A stretch of DNA of 35,988 nt, taken from NCBI GenBank assembly GCA_030625565.1, contig DAOUQO010000005.1:1-35988 (forward strand), read 5' to 3'. Numbering within the stretch: the first letter of the stretch is position 1; every line of letters starts with the position of its first letter. The DNA comes from Aliiroseovarius sp. GTDB lineage: Bacteria; Pseudomonadota; Alphaproteobacteria; Rhodobacterales; Rhodobacteraceae. This document shows, piece by piece, positions 27,740 through 35,988 of the stretch. A program made the translations under genes and the position numbers. Below the pieces are notes generated by a model. The model was given only the letters and a program-made list of their open reading frames with translations. It was not told the origin of the DNA and made no database searches.

Positions 27740-29086
27740 TTACAGGCTTGTTCCAAGGTTTAATTTTGATCCATCGCTAAAGCGCGACAGGCGAAAACGG
27801 GTCAGATCATGGCCGGGGTCACGCCCCAGCACAAGGTCGGCATTTATGCGCCCAAAGGCAGGACCAATGCCAAAACCATGGCCACACATTCCAGTTGAAA
27901 CCACCAATCCCGACAGGGCGGAAACGCGGTCCACAACAGGCACAAGGTCAGGCATGACATCGATCATCCCCGCCCATGCCGATTTGATTTTAACCGACCC
28001 CAAGTTGGGGAAATTTTTGGTGAAATGGCGTGTAATTCCGGCCACTTTGGCCATGTTTGGCGCGGGGTTCAGCACCCGTAGATTTTCAAACGGCGATACA
28101 TCATCCGCAGACCATTTTCGGGCCACATTCCACGCATCGGGAAAGCCACGCGGGGCCTTGGGGCGAAGCGCGGTTCCAAATGGGTCAGTCATAAATTGTG
28201 GCATAAATTTCAGTAAGTTACGAAAAGCATCCGGCCCAATAAACATTTCATGATAGCCCGCAGGCGCAAGCGTATAGCCGCCATCGGCACGGTGGCGAAA
28301 TGCCAGCTTTTTGTCCGCGGCCCCGCCGGTAAAAACTTCGCCCAAGGCTTCGGTCTGGGCGGCGGTTGATTTGACCGAAAGCTGCGGCAAGGAAATGCCG
28401 TGATTTCGCAAGAAAAGCGATGACCATGCGCCCGCTGCCACGACCACCTTGGGGCTTTCGATCATGCCCTGTTCAGTGGCCACGCCTTTGATGCGCCCGC
28501 CTGCTATGTCCAAAATGCGAACCGCGCAGTTTTCAACGATGGTAACGCCTTCGCGCGCCGCTAATCGTGCCAGCGCGGGCACTGCCAAAAATGGCTCGGC
28601 ACGCATGTCGGACGGGGTTAACAGCCCGCCCTGCCACGTGGTGGCTGCGGCGGGGATTAAGTCGCGCACCTGATCGGTGCTTAAAAGGTGTGAATCCAGT
28701 CCAAAATCACGCGCATGGTCCAGCCATTTACGGTGGCCCTGAACCTGTTTTTTGGTGTTGGCCAAATAGGCCACGCCGACCTGTTTCAGGCCTATATCAA
28801 CATCCAGTTGCGGGGCAAGTTCACGCCAAAGGTTTTGGGCCTCGATCGCAATGGGAATTTCTGCTGCGTCGCGCCCCTGAACCCTGATCCAGCCCCAGTT
28901 GCGCGAACTTTGTTCGCCCGCGATGCGACCCTTTTCAAGGACCACAACCTTCTGGCCGGAGCGCGCCAAAAATAGCGCCGTGCAGATCCCGATAACCCCG
29001 CCACCAATGACCACACAATCGGCCGCTTTCGGCAAGGGGCCATCATGTTCAACCGGATTGGTTTCAGAGATCGGGAATGGTGTCAT
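27740..29086 (-). CDS. FAD-dependent oxidoreductase of the D-amino-acid oxidase/dehydrogenase family
   Basis: A 448-residue flavoenzyme of the DAO superfamily. The dinucleotide-binding motif is at residues 25-51 (VVIGGGVIGICTALF, with the acidic E51 at the end of strand 2). The SSRNWGWIRVQGRD segment after it and GHGFGIGPAFGR near the C-terminus fit the amine/amino-acid oxidase group with FAD contacts. It overlaps the ArgE-like gene by 4 nt (ATGA). Likely role is oxidation of an amino acid or secondary amine; candidates include D-amino acids, N-methyl amino acids or opine-like compounds. Substrate is unknown. Confidence 0.85.
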   Translation of the reverse strand: MTPFPISETNPVEHDGPLPKAADCVVIGGGVIGICTALFLARSGQKVVVLEKGRIAGEQSSRNWGWIRVQGRDAAEIPIAIEAQNLWRELAPQLDVDIGLKQVGVAYLANTKKQVQGHRKWLDHARDFGLDSHLLSTDQVRDLIPAAATTWQGGLLTPSDMRAEPFLAVPALARLAAREGVTIVENCAVRILDIAGGRIKGVATEQGMIESPKVVVAAGAWSSLFLRNHGISLPQLSVKSTAAQTEALGEVFTGGAADKKLAFRHRADGGYTLAPAGYHEMFIGPDAFRNLLKFMPQFMTDPFGTALRPKAPRGFPDAWNVARKWSADDVSPFENLRVLNPAPNMAKVAGITRHFTKNFPNLGSVKIKSAWAGMIDVMPDLVPVVDRVSALSGLVVSTGMCGHGFGIGPAFGRINADLVLGRDPGHDLTRFRLSRFSDGSKLNLGTSL

Positions 29087-30243
29087 CTACAGAGGTCTGC
29101 AACTAGTTTTTCCATGAACACCCATCCGGCTTCAAATTGGCTTATTTCAATGAATTCATTGGCTTGATGGGCTTGTTCAATATTGCCTGGGCCGCAAATA
29201 ACGGCTGAATATCCACCATTTTGAAACTGCCCTGCTTCGGTTGCGTAGCTGACCATATGGATGGCGTTGTCGCCGGTATAGCGCCGCGCAAGGGTTTCGG
29301 CGGCCCCATCGGTTTCGGGCTTTAAACCCGGCACACCAAAGCTGGGATTTATGCGAATATATGTGTCGGGCTGGATCGCCTGCATGGCGGCCTGAACGAC
29401 GTCAACTTTAGCCTGATAGCGCCCCAGCCAGTCAGCGGGATCTTCGCCGGGCAACACCCGGAAACCCATGACGAATTGGCAATCTTTGGCGGTGATGTTT
29501 TCCGCCGTTCCCCCCGTGATGCGCCCCACATGGGCCGTGGTCCATGGCGGGTTAAACATGGCAGCAATGGCGTTTGGTTTCGCCGCCATCGAGCGCGCGT
29601 TTTGGTCGTTGGCCCATTCAATCAGTTTGGCGGCCTCCATCACCGCATTCACGCCGGTATGCATAAGGGACGAATGGACCTCAAAGCCACGAATTTCGGT
29701 TAGGACTGAATGGCCGCCCTTGTGGCCGGTTACGACCTGCATTTCGCTGGGTTCACCAATGATGGCGCCGGCGGCACGCGGCAGTTTTCCGGCCATTTCT
29801 GCAATCATGCGCGGGGCGCCAATGCAGCCGACCTCTTCGTCATAAGAAAGCGCGATTTGCAGTGGGCGTTTCAGGTCAGATTGCAGGGCCAAAGGCACCG
29901 CCGCCAGCGCCAGCGCGTCAAAGCCTTTCATATCGCAAGTGCCGCGCCCGTATAGGCGCCCGTCTTTTTCGATGACCGTGAAAGGGTCGCTATCCCATGC
30001 CTGCCCGTCGATGGGCACAACATCGGTATGGCCCGACAAAACAACGCCGCCTTCGACCTCGGGTCCGATATTTGCGTATAAATTGGCCTTGGTTCCGTCA
30101 TCGTTGTAAACCCTGTGGGCCGTGACGCCAAAGCTGTTCAGATAGCTTTCAACCCAGTCGATAAGTTCCAAATTGGATTCCCGGCTAACGGTTGGAAACG
30201 CCACCAGAATTTCCATTATTTCGCGCGCGCTAAGCTGTTTCAC
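29083..30243 (-). CDS. argE: ArgE-like acetylornithine deacetylase / N-acyl amino acid deacylase (GTG start)
   Basis: A 386-residue M20A-type dinuclear zinc hydrolase. Visible metal-site residues are H72 and D74 (SGHTDVVP), D104 (GRGTCDMKG), E136/E137 (YDEEVGC), E164 (IIGEPSE) and a C-terminal histidine (EQAHQANEF). The start is GTG at 30243 with AAGGGG 7 nt upstream; an earlier ATG is out of frame. It is the first gene of a three-gene leftward operon with an FAD amino-acid oxidase-type enzyme and an M20D amidohydrolase. That setting points to catabolism of imported N-acyl amino acids rather than arginine synthesis, although the sequence is ArgE-type. Confidence 0.85.
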   Translation of the reverse strand: MKQLSAREIMEILVAFPTVSRESNLELIDWVESYLNSFGVTAHRVYNDDGTKANLYANIGPEVEGGVVLSGHTDVVPIDGQAWDSDPFTVIEKDGRLYGRGTCDMKGFDALALAAVPLALQSDLKRPLQIALSYDEEVGCIGAPRMIAEMAGKLPRAAGAIIGEPSEMQVVTGHKGGHSVLTEIRGFEVHSSLMHTGVNAVMEAAKLIEWANDQNARSMAAKPNAIAAMFNPPWTTAHVGRITGGTAENITAKDCQFVMGFRVLPGEDPADWLGRYQAKVDVVQAAMQAIQPDTYIRINPSFGVPGLKPETDGAAETLARRYTGDNAIHMVSYATEAGQFQNGGYSAVICGPGNIEQAHQANEFIEISQFEAGWVFMEKLVADLCR

Positions 30244-30367
30244 ACTGCATCCCCTTTGTGTTGATGCAACCTGTCGGGGCGCACCTGAAAGGTCAAGTGC
30301 GCCTGATATTTAATTAATCACCCAAATTTTATGCAAATTGGTAAAGTTAAGTGTTGCTGCACCAAAA

Positions 30368-30393
30368 ATTCATGTTAACAATTCATGTTCACA
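30368..30393. repeat. Tandem 13-bp repeat in the divergent argE / ABC transporter region
   Basis: Two adjacent 13-nt units, ATTCATGTTAACA and ATTCATGTTCACA, differ at one base. They lie in the 194-nt gap between the ArgE-like gene and the transporter operon, about 45-70 nt before the first transporter start codon. A TTATAT/TATATA stretch (30412-30419) downstream may be the -10 of the rightward promoter. The arrangement suggests a binding site for a regulator that acts on one or both operons. No other feature is recognised in this gap. Confidence 0.5.
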
Positions 30394-30437
30394 AGGCGGC
30401 ATAGATCGCCTGTTATATATCTGCTGGGGAGATGCGC

Positions 30438-31436
30438 ATGCCCGATGGGGGCCCGCTGGTTCTGGATGTCCAGAACCTGAATACTGTTTTTGCCACACGA
30501 GGCGGCGAAGTTCACGCAGTGAACAACGTCAGCTTTAGCCTGAAAAAAGGCGAATTGCTGGGCGTGGTTGGCGAAAGCGGATCCGGAAAATCGGTAACAA
30601 TGATGTCGCTGATTGGCCTGCTGCCATCGCCCCCTGCCGAAGTGCGCAACGGCAAGGTTATGTTTGATGGCCGTGACCTGCTGCAAACCGACGCTAACAC
30701 GCTGCGTGATATTCGCGGGGCACGGATTGGCTTTGTTTTTCAGGATCCGATGACATCTTTGAACCCTGTTTTCACGGTTGGGTATCAGTTGCGCGAACCA
30801 CTTATTCGCCACATGGGCATGAATAAAAAGGCCGCCAATGCGCGAGCGGTTGAGCTGCTTGATCTGGTCGGTATTCCGGATGCAGCCCAGCGGCTGAAAG
30901 ATTTTCCACACCAGTTTTCCGGCGGTATGCGCCAACGGGTGATGATTGCCATCGCACTGGCATGTGACCCCGAAGTTCTGATTGCGGATGAGCCAACGAC
31001 AGCGCTGGATGTCACCATTCAGGCACAGATACTTGAGCTGGTCAAAGAACTGCGCCAGAAACTGGGCATGGCGATCATCTGGATCACCCACGATCTGGGC
31101 GTCATTGCCGGCATCGCCGATCGCGTCATGGTTATGTATGGCGGCCAAGTGGTTGAACAGGCCCCTGTGCGCGAAATTTTCAAGAACCCGCAGCACCCTT
31201 ATACCAAGGCGCTGCTGCAAACTATTCCCCATGTCAGCGGCGAACGATCTGAGCGTTTGCAGGTAATCGAAGGCCAGCCACCCATGCTGGGTGCCGCCCC
31301 CACCGCCTGCCCTTTCCGTGATCGCTGTGACGTTTCGCATGATCGTTGCGAGCGCGAAAATCCCGAACGTGTTAATACAGGTGCCGGCCATGATGTGGCC
31401 TGTTTTCTGGCCGAAAAGGAGAGCATGAATGCTTGA
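30438..31436 (+). CDS. dppD: Peptide-type ABC transporter ATP-binding protein (DppD/OppD)
   Basis: A 332-residue ATPase that powers uptake through the downstream permeases. Walker A is GESGSGKS (45-52), the signature is SGGMRQ (161-166), Walker B is VLIADE (180-185), and the switch histidine lies in THDLG. The C-terminal peptide-transporter tail has cysteines C291, C297, C304 and C322 (C-x5-C-x6-C-x17-C). The start at 30438 is preferred over 30432 because the GGGGAG ribosome-binding site is then 6 nt away instead of adjacent. Overlaps the second ATPase gene by 8 nt. Family includes dipeptide, oligopeptide and nickel importers; the substrate is not resolved. Confidence 0.93.
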   Translation: MPDGGPLVLDVQNLNTVFATRGGEVHAVNNVSFSLKKGELLGVVGESGSGKSVTMMSLIGLLPSPPAEVRNGKVMFDGRDLLQTDANTLRDIRGARIGFVFQDPMTSLNPVFTVGYQLREPLIRHMGMNKKAANARAVELLDLVGIPDAAQRLKDFPHQFSGGMRQRVMIAIALACDPEVLIADEPTTALDVTIQAQILELVKELRQKLGMAIIWITHDLGVIAGIADRVMVMYGGQVVEQAPVREIFKNPQHPYTKALLQTIPHVSGERSERLQVIEGQPPMLGAAPTACPFRDRCDVSHDRCERENPERVNTGAGHDVACFLAEKESMNA

Positions 31437-32430
31437 TAACGGCCAAAAGCGCGAAAAACTGGTCGAGGTAAGCGACCTGAAAATGCACTTCCCGATTTAT
31501 GCGGGGTTGTTTCGCAAACATGTGGGCGACGTAAAAGCCGTGGACGGCGTATCCTTCGACATTTTTGATGGCGAAACCTTGGGCCTTGTGGGCGAAAGCG
31601 GCTGTGGTAAATCCACCTGCGGGCGCGCTGTTTTACGGCTGTATGATATCACCTCAGGCTCGGTCAAAATTGGCGGGCGCGAAATTGGTGCTACACCGCA
31701 AGGCGATTTACGTAAGATGCGTCCGACCATGCAGATGGTATTTCAGGATCCGCAAGCGTCGCTAAACCCGCGCATGACTGTCGAGGGAATTATTGGCGAG
31801 CCGTTAAGCGAACACACCGATCTAGACCGCAAGGGCAAGCTGGCCAAGGTACATGAATTAATGGACGCGGTCGGGCTGAACCGGGCATTTTCCAGTCGCT
31901 ATCCGCATGAATTTTCCGGTGGGCAACGCCAACGGATCGGCATTGCGCGCGCACTAGCGTTGAACCCGAAATTCATTGTTTGTGACGAACCGATCGCGGC
32001 GCTGGATGTGTCAATTCAAGCCCAAGTGGTGAACCTGCTTGAGGACCTTCAGAAAAAGCTGGGCCTGACATATTTGTTTATCAGTCACGATCTTTCGATG
32101 GTGCGCCATATCGCGGATCGTGTGGCGGTGATGTATCTGGGCAAAATCGTCGAGGTTTCCCCGCGCGACGCGCTGTATAGCGACCCACTGCATCCCTACA
32201 CCAAAGCGCTGCTTTCTGCGGTGCCAGAACCTGATCCTGACGTCACAACAGACGACCGCGTGATTTTGCAGGGCGACGTGCCCAGCCCGTCAAACCCGCC
32301 CAAGGGCTGCAATTTTTGCACGCGCTGCCCGGCGGTCATGGATATCTGCCACGAAAATGAACCGGAATTCCGCGAGGTATCACCGGGCCGTTTTGTGGCC
32401 TGCCACCACCACAACGAAACCACTAATTAG
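31429..32430 (+). CDS. dppF: Peptide-type ABC transporter ATP-binding protein (DppF/OppF)
   Basis: A 333-residue partner ATPase. Walker A is GESGCGKS (55-62), the signature [15 protein letters not shown] follows, Walker B is FIVCDE with PIAALD after it, and the switch region is SHDLSM. The C-terminal tail has C294, C300, C307 and C325 in the same C-x5-C-x6-C-x17-C spacing as the first ATPase, plus an extra C297. The ATG at 31429 lies 8 nt after AAGGAG and inside the end of the first ATPase gene. The pair forms the asymmetric ATPase of an importer. A hairpin follows the stop. Confidence 0.93.
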   Translation: MLDNGQKREKLVEVSDLKMHFPIYAGLFRKHVGDVKAVDGVSFDIFDGETLGLVGESGCGKSTCGRAVLRLYDITSGSVKIGGREIGATPQGDLRKMRPTMQMVFQDPQASLNPRMTVEGIIGEPLSEHTDLDRKGKLAKVHELMDAVGLNRAFSSRYPHEFSGGQRQRIGIARALALNPKFIVCDEPIAALDVSIQAQVVNLLEDLQKKLGLTYLFISHDLSMVRHIADRVAVMYLGKIVEVSPRDALYSDPLHPYTKALLSAVPEPDPDVTTDDRVILQGDVPSPSNPPKGCNFCTRCPAVMDICHENEPEFREVSPGRFVACHHHNETTN

Positions 32431-32431
32431 A

Positions 32432-32449
32432 TCGCCGGTAAACCGGCGA
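32432..32449 (+). other. Stem-loop between the ATPase genes and the binding-protein gene
   Basis: A perfect 8-bp inverted repeat (TCGCCGGT / ACCGGCGA) with 2 central bases begins 2 nt after the second ATPase stop and is followed by CTTTTC. It may be a weak terminator or an RNA-processing site that lets the binding-protein part of the message accumulate separately. Confidence 0.5.
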
Positions 32450-32488
32450 CTTTTCGGCTGAAATGCCATCAACAAGGAGAGAGAGAAA

Positions 32489-34198
32489 ATGAAACTTAAA
32501 ACACTTTTGCTAGGCGCAGCTGCTGCTGTAGCCATGGCGCCACTTGCGGCCCAAGCCGAGCGCGGCTCGGATGGCCAATTGAACATCATTTACTGGCAAG
32601 CGGTTTCCATCCTGAACCCGTATCTGTCAGGTGGTTCCAAAGACCGTGACGCATCGGCCCTGATCATCGAGCCACTGGTTCGCTATGACCCAACCGGCGC
32701 AATGGTGCCTTATCTGGTCGACACAATCCCGACTGTGGCCAATGGCGGCATTTCCGAAGATCTGACAAGCATCACATGGACCCTGAGCGAAGGCATCCTG
32801 TGGTCTGACGGCACAGCCCTTACTGCGGCTGACGTTGTGTTCACGGCGCAATATTGCATGGCCGAAGATGGCGGTTGCGCCTCTGCCACTGCTTTTGCTG
32901 ATGTGGAAAATGTTGAAGCAATCGATGACCGGACTGTCAAAGTCACGTTCTCAAAGCCTAAACCATTCCCGTATGGACCGTTTGTTGGCAATGCCAGCCC
33001 GATCATCCAAGCTGCCCAGTTCGCAGATTGCCTCGGTGCAGCCGCACCTAATTGTACGGATGCAAACTTTGGCCCAATCGGCACCGGCCCGTTCATGGTT
33101 TCCGAATTCCGCGCCAATGACACCATTTCATATGTCGCCAACCCTAATTTCCGCGACTCGGCCAAACCAGCCTTCGCATCTGTGACCTTCAAAGGTGGCG
33201 GCGATGCAGCAGCGGCAGCACGTGCGGTTCTAGAAACTGGCGAATTCGATTACGCCTGGAACATGCAAGTTGACCCAGAAGTTCTGTCAAACATGGAAGC
33301 AGCAGGCAAAGGCCGCGTTGTTTCAGCCTTCGGCACAATGGTTGAACGTATGTTGGTTAACCTGACAGATTCAACCGCAGCAGCGGGCGACGCACGTTCC
33401 ACACCAGAAGCTGGCGGCCACCCTTACTTGGCTGATCCTGCCGTACGCCGCGCATTGAGCATGGCAATTGATCGCGCAACATTGGTCGAAGTCGGCTATG
33501 GCGCTGCAGGTAAAGAAACCTGTAACGTGGTTCCTGCCCCGGCGATTTATGCATCAACTGCAAATGACTGGTGCCTGACACAAGACATCGCAGGCGCCAA
33601 CGCATTGTTGGACAGCGCTGGCTGGGTTGACAGCAACGGCGACGGTATCCGCGATAAAGACGGTGTTGAGCTTTCAATCTTGTATCAAACATCGACAAAT
33701 GCTGTTCGTCAGGACACCCAAGCGCTGGTTAAGCAGTGGTGGGGCGAAATCGGTGTAGAAACCGAATTGCGCAACATTGATGCGGCTGTGTTCTTTGGTT
33801 CGGATCCTGCATCGCCGGATACATACCAAAAGTTCTATGCTGACATTGAAATGTACACCAACTGGTTCGACGGCACAGACCCAGAAACGTACATGAACAG
33901 CTGGACATGTGGCCAAATCCCCGGTCCTGACAATGGCTGGCAGGGCAACAACATGCCACGTTATTGTAACGCGGATTATGACGCCTTGGTTGTAAAACTT
34001 TCCAGCACCTCGGCACTGGATGAGCGCGCAGCGATTATCCAAACGCTGAACAACATGCTGATGGAAGCTGGCGCAATCATTCCGCTGGTTCACCGTGGCG
34101 CTGTTTCGGCCCATGCAAACACCCTGCTCGGTGTTGATCTGAATGCTTGGGACAGCGAAATGTGGAACATCGCTGACTGGACACGCGGCGACATGTAA
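32489..34198 (+). CDS. dppA: Peptide-type ABC transporter substrate-binding protein
   Basis: A 569-residue periplasmic solute-binding protein of the SBP_bac_5 family. The signal peptide covers residues 1-23 with cleavage after AQA. The mature N-terminus, the VDTIPTVANGG and the SEGILWSDGTALTAADV segments match this family, as does the internal VRRALSMAIDR. Several cysteines in the mature part (for example around YCMAEDGGC and CLGAAAPNC) could form disulfides. It has a strong AAGGAG-rich leader. Codon choice includes CGT for arginine more than its neighbours, which suggests high expression. Ligand is unknown; the family binds peptides, but also other solutes. Confidence 0.92.
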   Translation: MKLKTLLLGAAAAVAMAPLAAQAERGSDGQLNIIYWQAVSILNPYLSGGSKDRDASALIIEPLVRYDPTGAMVPYLVDTIPTVANGGISEDLTSITWTLSEGILWSDGTALTAADVVFTAQYCMAEDGGCASATAFADVENVEAIDDRTVKVTFSKPKPFPYGPFVGNASPIIQAAQFADCLGAAAPNCTDANFGPIGTGPFMVSEFRANDTISYVANPNFRDSAKPAFASVTFKGGGDAAAAARAVLETGEFDYAWNMQVDPEVLSNMEAAGKGRVVSAFGTMVERMLVNLTDSTAAAGDARSTPEAGGHPYLADPAVRRALSMAIDRATLVEVGYGAAGKETCNVVPAPAIYASTANDWCLTQDIAGANALLDSAGWVDSNGDGIRDKDGVELSILYQTSTNAVRQDTQALVKQWWGEIGVETELRNIDAAVFFGSDPASPDTYQKFYADIEMYTNWFDGTDPETYMNSWTCGQIPGPDNGWQGNNMPRYCNADYDALVVKLSSTSALDERAAIIQTLNNMLMEAGAIIPLVHRGAVSAHANTLLGVDLNAWDSEMWNIADWTRGDM

Positions 34199-34211
34199 GC
34201 CGATAAATACC

Positions 34212-34246
34212 GGCTGCTCCGCGCAATCAACACGCGCGGGGCGGCC
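34212..34246 (+). other. Strong stem-loop between the binding-protein and permease genes
   Basis: A 13-bp stem with two G-U pairs (34212-34224 with 34234-34246) and a 9-nt loop lies 13 nt after the binding-protein stop. There is no T-run after it. In binding-protein operons such structures often protect the upstream message from 3' decay and lower permease expression; that use here is inference. Confidence 0.55.
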
Positions 34247-34300
34247 ACCCTACCCCATTCTTGCCACCCCATCCCTGAAAAGAACTGAACTGAGTCACCT

Positions 34301-35314
34301 ATGCTGAACTATACTCTCAGACGTCTGATGTTCACCGTTCCGGTGCTTTTGTTCATCTCTTTTATTATCTTCATCATTTTGGACATGGCGCCAAATGATC
34401 CGACCGGCAATCTGCCGATGACCATTCCGCCGGACGTGCGCGAAAAGATCCGCGAAAGCCTTGGCTTGGGTCAGCCGCTTCCGGTCAGGTATTTCAAATG
34501 GTGCGTGCAGTTTTTCATAAACGAGCCGCTGAACATCATCGACAAGATGTTTGATGTTTGCACCTGGGGCTGCGAAGACCGCCTGCGCGTGCGGTCATGG
34601 GCAACCCGTTCGCCAGTTGTTGATCTGATTGTTGAGCGCATGCCCCAAACCCTGTGGGTGGTTGGCATGTCTTATGTGGTTGGCATTATCCTTGCGGTGC
34701 CGATCGGGGTGATTTCGGCCTATAAACAATACAGCTGGTTTGATCAGGCCGGCACGTTCGTTTCAATGGTTGGCTTTTCAGTGCCTTCGTTCTTTTCGGG
34801 CGTTCTGGTTATCGTGATCTTTTCCGTGCAATTGGGATGGTTCCCGTCAATATATGACACCACCCTAAAGGTGGTCGATTGGGACACGTTCATGATGCAA
34901 ATCAGGCAAATGGTGATGCCAGTCATGGTGCTTGCCCTGCAAACCACAGCCCAGATCAGCCGCTTTATGCGCGCCAGTATGCTGGACAATCTGAACATGG
35001 ATTATGTGCGTACCGCACGCGCCAAGGGCATGAAGGAAACCACGGTTTTGCTGGTGCATGTGCTGCGCAATTCGCTGATCCCTGTGGTGACAGTGATCGC
35101 GCTAGGCATCCCGGCAATCTTTGGCGGCGCCATTATTACCGAGGCCGTATTCAAGGTGAACGGCATTGGGCAGTTACTGATCATCGGCATTCAAGGCGCA
35201 GATATTCCGCTGGTGCAAACGCTGACATTCATCTTTGCGGTACTGATCGTGATGTTTAACCTGATTGCCGACATTCTTTACGGCATCCTTGATCCGAGGA
35301 TCCGCTATGACTGA
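34301..35314 (+). CDS. dppB: Peptide-type ABC transporter permease (DppB/OppB)
   Basis: A 337-residue membrane permease with six predicted helices. It starts MLNYTLRRLMFTVPVLLFIS, with the N-terminal helix typical of DppB/OppB, and has the EAA-type coupling loop around YVRTARAKGMKETTVLLVH and the C-terminal stretch ILYGILDPRIRYD. A region of about 60 residues after the first helix forms the large periplasmic loop with cysteines. The start is 102 nt after the binding-protein stop. The end overlaps the second permease start by 8 nt. Confidence 0.93.
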   Translation: MLNYTLRRLMFTVPVLLFISFIIFIILDMAPNDPTGNLPMTIPPDVREKIRESLGLGQPLPVRYFKWCVQFFINEPLNIIDKMFDVCTWGCEDRLRVRSWATRSPVVDLIVERMPQTLWVVGMSYVVGIILAVPIGVISAYKQYSWFDQAGTFVSMVGFSVPSFFSGVLVIVIFSVQLGWFPSIYDTTLKVVDWDTFMMQIRQMVMPVMVLALQTTAQISRFMRASMLDNLNMDYVRTARAKGMKETTVLLVHVLRNSLIPVVTVIALGIPAIFGGAIITEAVFKVNGIGQLLIIGIQGADIPLVQTLTFIFAVLIVMFNLIADILYGILDPRIRYD

Positions 35315-35988
35315 TACAGCAACAACCACCGCAAAAACCGAAATCCAAAAACCGCGCTCGCAATGGGCCGATGTTTGGGACCAGTTCCGCACCCACAAAG
35401 GCGCAATGATCGGCATGGCGTTCTTTGTGTTCATCTGTGCATTGGTCACCTTTGGCCCGATGCTGTGGACGCTTGAGCCAAGCTACATCGATATCCGTTC
35501 CAAAAACCAAGGTATGTCACTGGCCCACCCGATGGGCACCGACCAGTTGGGGCGCGACATGTTTGCCCAGATGCTGGCGGGCGGGCGCGTATCGCTGCTG
35601 GTTGGGGTAACCGCGATGCTGCTGGCGCTGATATTGGGCACATTGGTTGGCGTTATTGCCGGATATTTCAAACGGCTGGACAGCCCGCTTATGCGCCTGA
35701 CCGACCTGTTTTTGGCCTTGCCAATCCTGCCGCTTCTGTTGGTGATTATCATGCTGTTTCGCGAAACTTTACGCGGAGCTTTCGGGCCGGAAACCGGCGT
35801 GTTCTTGCTGGTTGTGTTCGTGATTGGCATTACCAGCTGGATGCACACAGCGCGCATCGTGCGCGGTGATGTTCTAAGTATCAAGGAACAGGAATTCGTG
35901 CTGGCCGCGCGTTCCATCGGCACGCCCAGCCGACGGATGATCCTGCGTCATATCCTGCCAAATGTCATGAGCCCGATCATGGTATCGG
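35307..35988 (+). CDS. dppC: Peptide-type ABC transporter permease (DppC/OppC), truncated by window edge
   Basis: The frame is open from an ATG at 35307 to the window end and covers about 227 residues. The N-terminal cytoplasmic segment (MTDTATTTAKTEIQK) is followed by a first membrane helix, then HPMGTDQLGRDMFAQMLAGG, a signature of DppC/OppC permeases, further helices, and the EAA coupling loop (EFVLAARSIGTPSRRMILRH). The start overlaps the first permease by 8 nt. The C-terminal part is outside the window. Confidence 0.94.
   Translation, partial: MTDTATTTAKTEIQKPRSQWADVWDQFRTHKGAMIGMAFFVFICALVTFGPMLWTLEPSYIDIRSKNQGMSLAHPMGTDQLGRDMFAQMLAGGRVSLLVGVTAMLLALILGTLVGVIAGYFKRLDSPLMRLTDLFLALPILPLLLVIIMLFRETLRGAFGPETGVFLLVVFVIGITSWMHTARIVRGDVLSIKEQEFVLAARSIGTPSRRMILRHILPNVMSPIMVS

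Noticed and set aside
30375-31391. Long antisense reading frame (338 codons, minus strand) opposite the first ABC ATPase gene
   Set aside because: It mirrors a clear ATPase gene with all motifs, is rich in His/Gln/Asn with no domain or ribosome-binding site, and is best explained as a shadow of codon bias.
1-35988. Mobile, defence, CRISPR or prophage elements
   Set aside because: No transposase, integrase, repeat-spacer array, toxin-antitoxin pair or restriction gene was seen; gene content is uniformly core metabolism and transport.

Overview
The window looks like chromosomal DNA from an alphaproteobacterium of the Rhodobacteraceae (roseobacter group). The grounds are the NuoE, NuoI and NuoK sequence types, a complex I operon interrupted by small accessory genes in the Rhodobacter/Paracoccus style, a complete leucine-degradation (liu) cluster, a fairly even base composition and very tight, often overlapping operons. 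I see no tRNA, rRNA, CRISPR array, insertion sequence, integrase or prophage gene. Most of the window is core metabolism. No gene block stands out as a wholly new system; the most interesting parts are the non-subunit genes inside the complex I operon and several unassigned repeat or palindrome sites at promoters.

Region 1 (1-13200, minus strand) is the proton-pumping NADH:quinone oxidoreductase operon, transcribed right to left: nuoA, B, C, D, a small membrane gene, nuoE, a membrane/helix-hairpin-helix gene, a two-helix membrane gene, nuoF, a secreted small protein, nuoG, a lipoprotein, nuoH, I, J, a secreted small protein, nuoK and the start of nuoL, which runs off the left edge. A near-consensus FNR-type box (13182-13195) and a -10-like hexamer lie upstream of nuoA, which suggests oxygen-responsive control. 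NuoE has a long C-terminal extension with a lysine/alanine-rich linker and a helix-hairpin-helix domain. The next gene downstream carries a closely related copy of that domain on a membrane anchor.

Region 2 (13249-20211, minus strand) is the leucine/isovalerate catabolic operon: isovaleryl-CoA dehydrogenase, methylcrotonyl-CoA carboxylase beta, a membrane-anchored thermonuclease-like protein, methylcrotonyl-CoA carboxylase alpha, hydroxymethylglutaryl-CoA lyase and an enoyl-CoA hydratase (probably methylglutaconyl-CoA hydratase). All are translationally coupled or nearly so. A promoter with an adjacent perfect palindrome lies upstream of the first gene. Together these enzymes would convert isovaleryl-CoA to acetoacetate and acetyl-CoA.

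Region 3 (20231-26557) is housekeeping: a phosphoglycolate-phosphatase-type HAD hydrolase (minus), then glmU and glmS (UDP-GlcNAc synthesis) and an AlkD-like DNA alkylation repair protein (plus), a convergent lipoprotein (minus) and moaA (plus). The glmU-glmS gap holds a perfect TATAAT flanked by two ATGTTCGAA repeats.

Region 4 (26546-35988) is an uptake and catabolism module around a divergent intergenic region (30244-30437). Leftward are an ArgE-like deacetylase, an FAD-dependent amino-acid-oxidase-type enzyme and an M20D amidohydrolase. Rightward is a peptide-type ABC transporter in the order ATPase, ATPase, binding protein, permease, permease (truncated by the window edge). Stem-loops flank the binding-protein gene. 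A likely reading is import of peptides or N-acylated amino acids followed by deacylation and oxidation; the substrate is not known from sequence.
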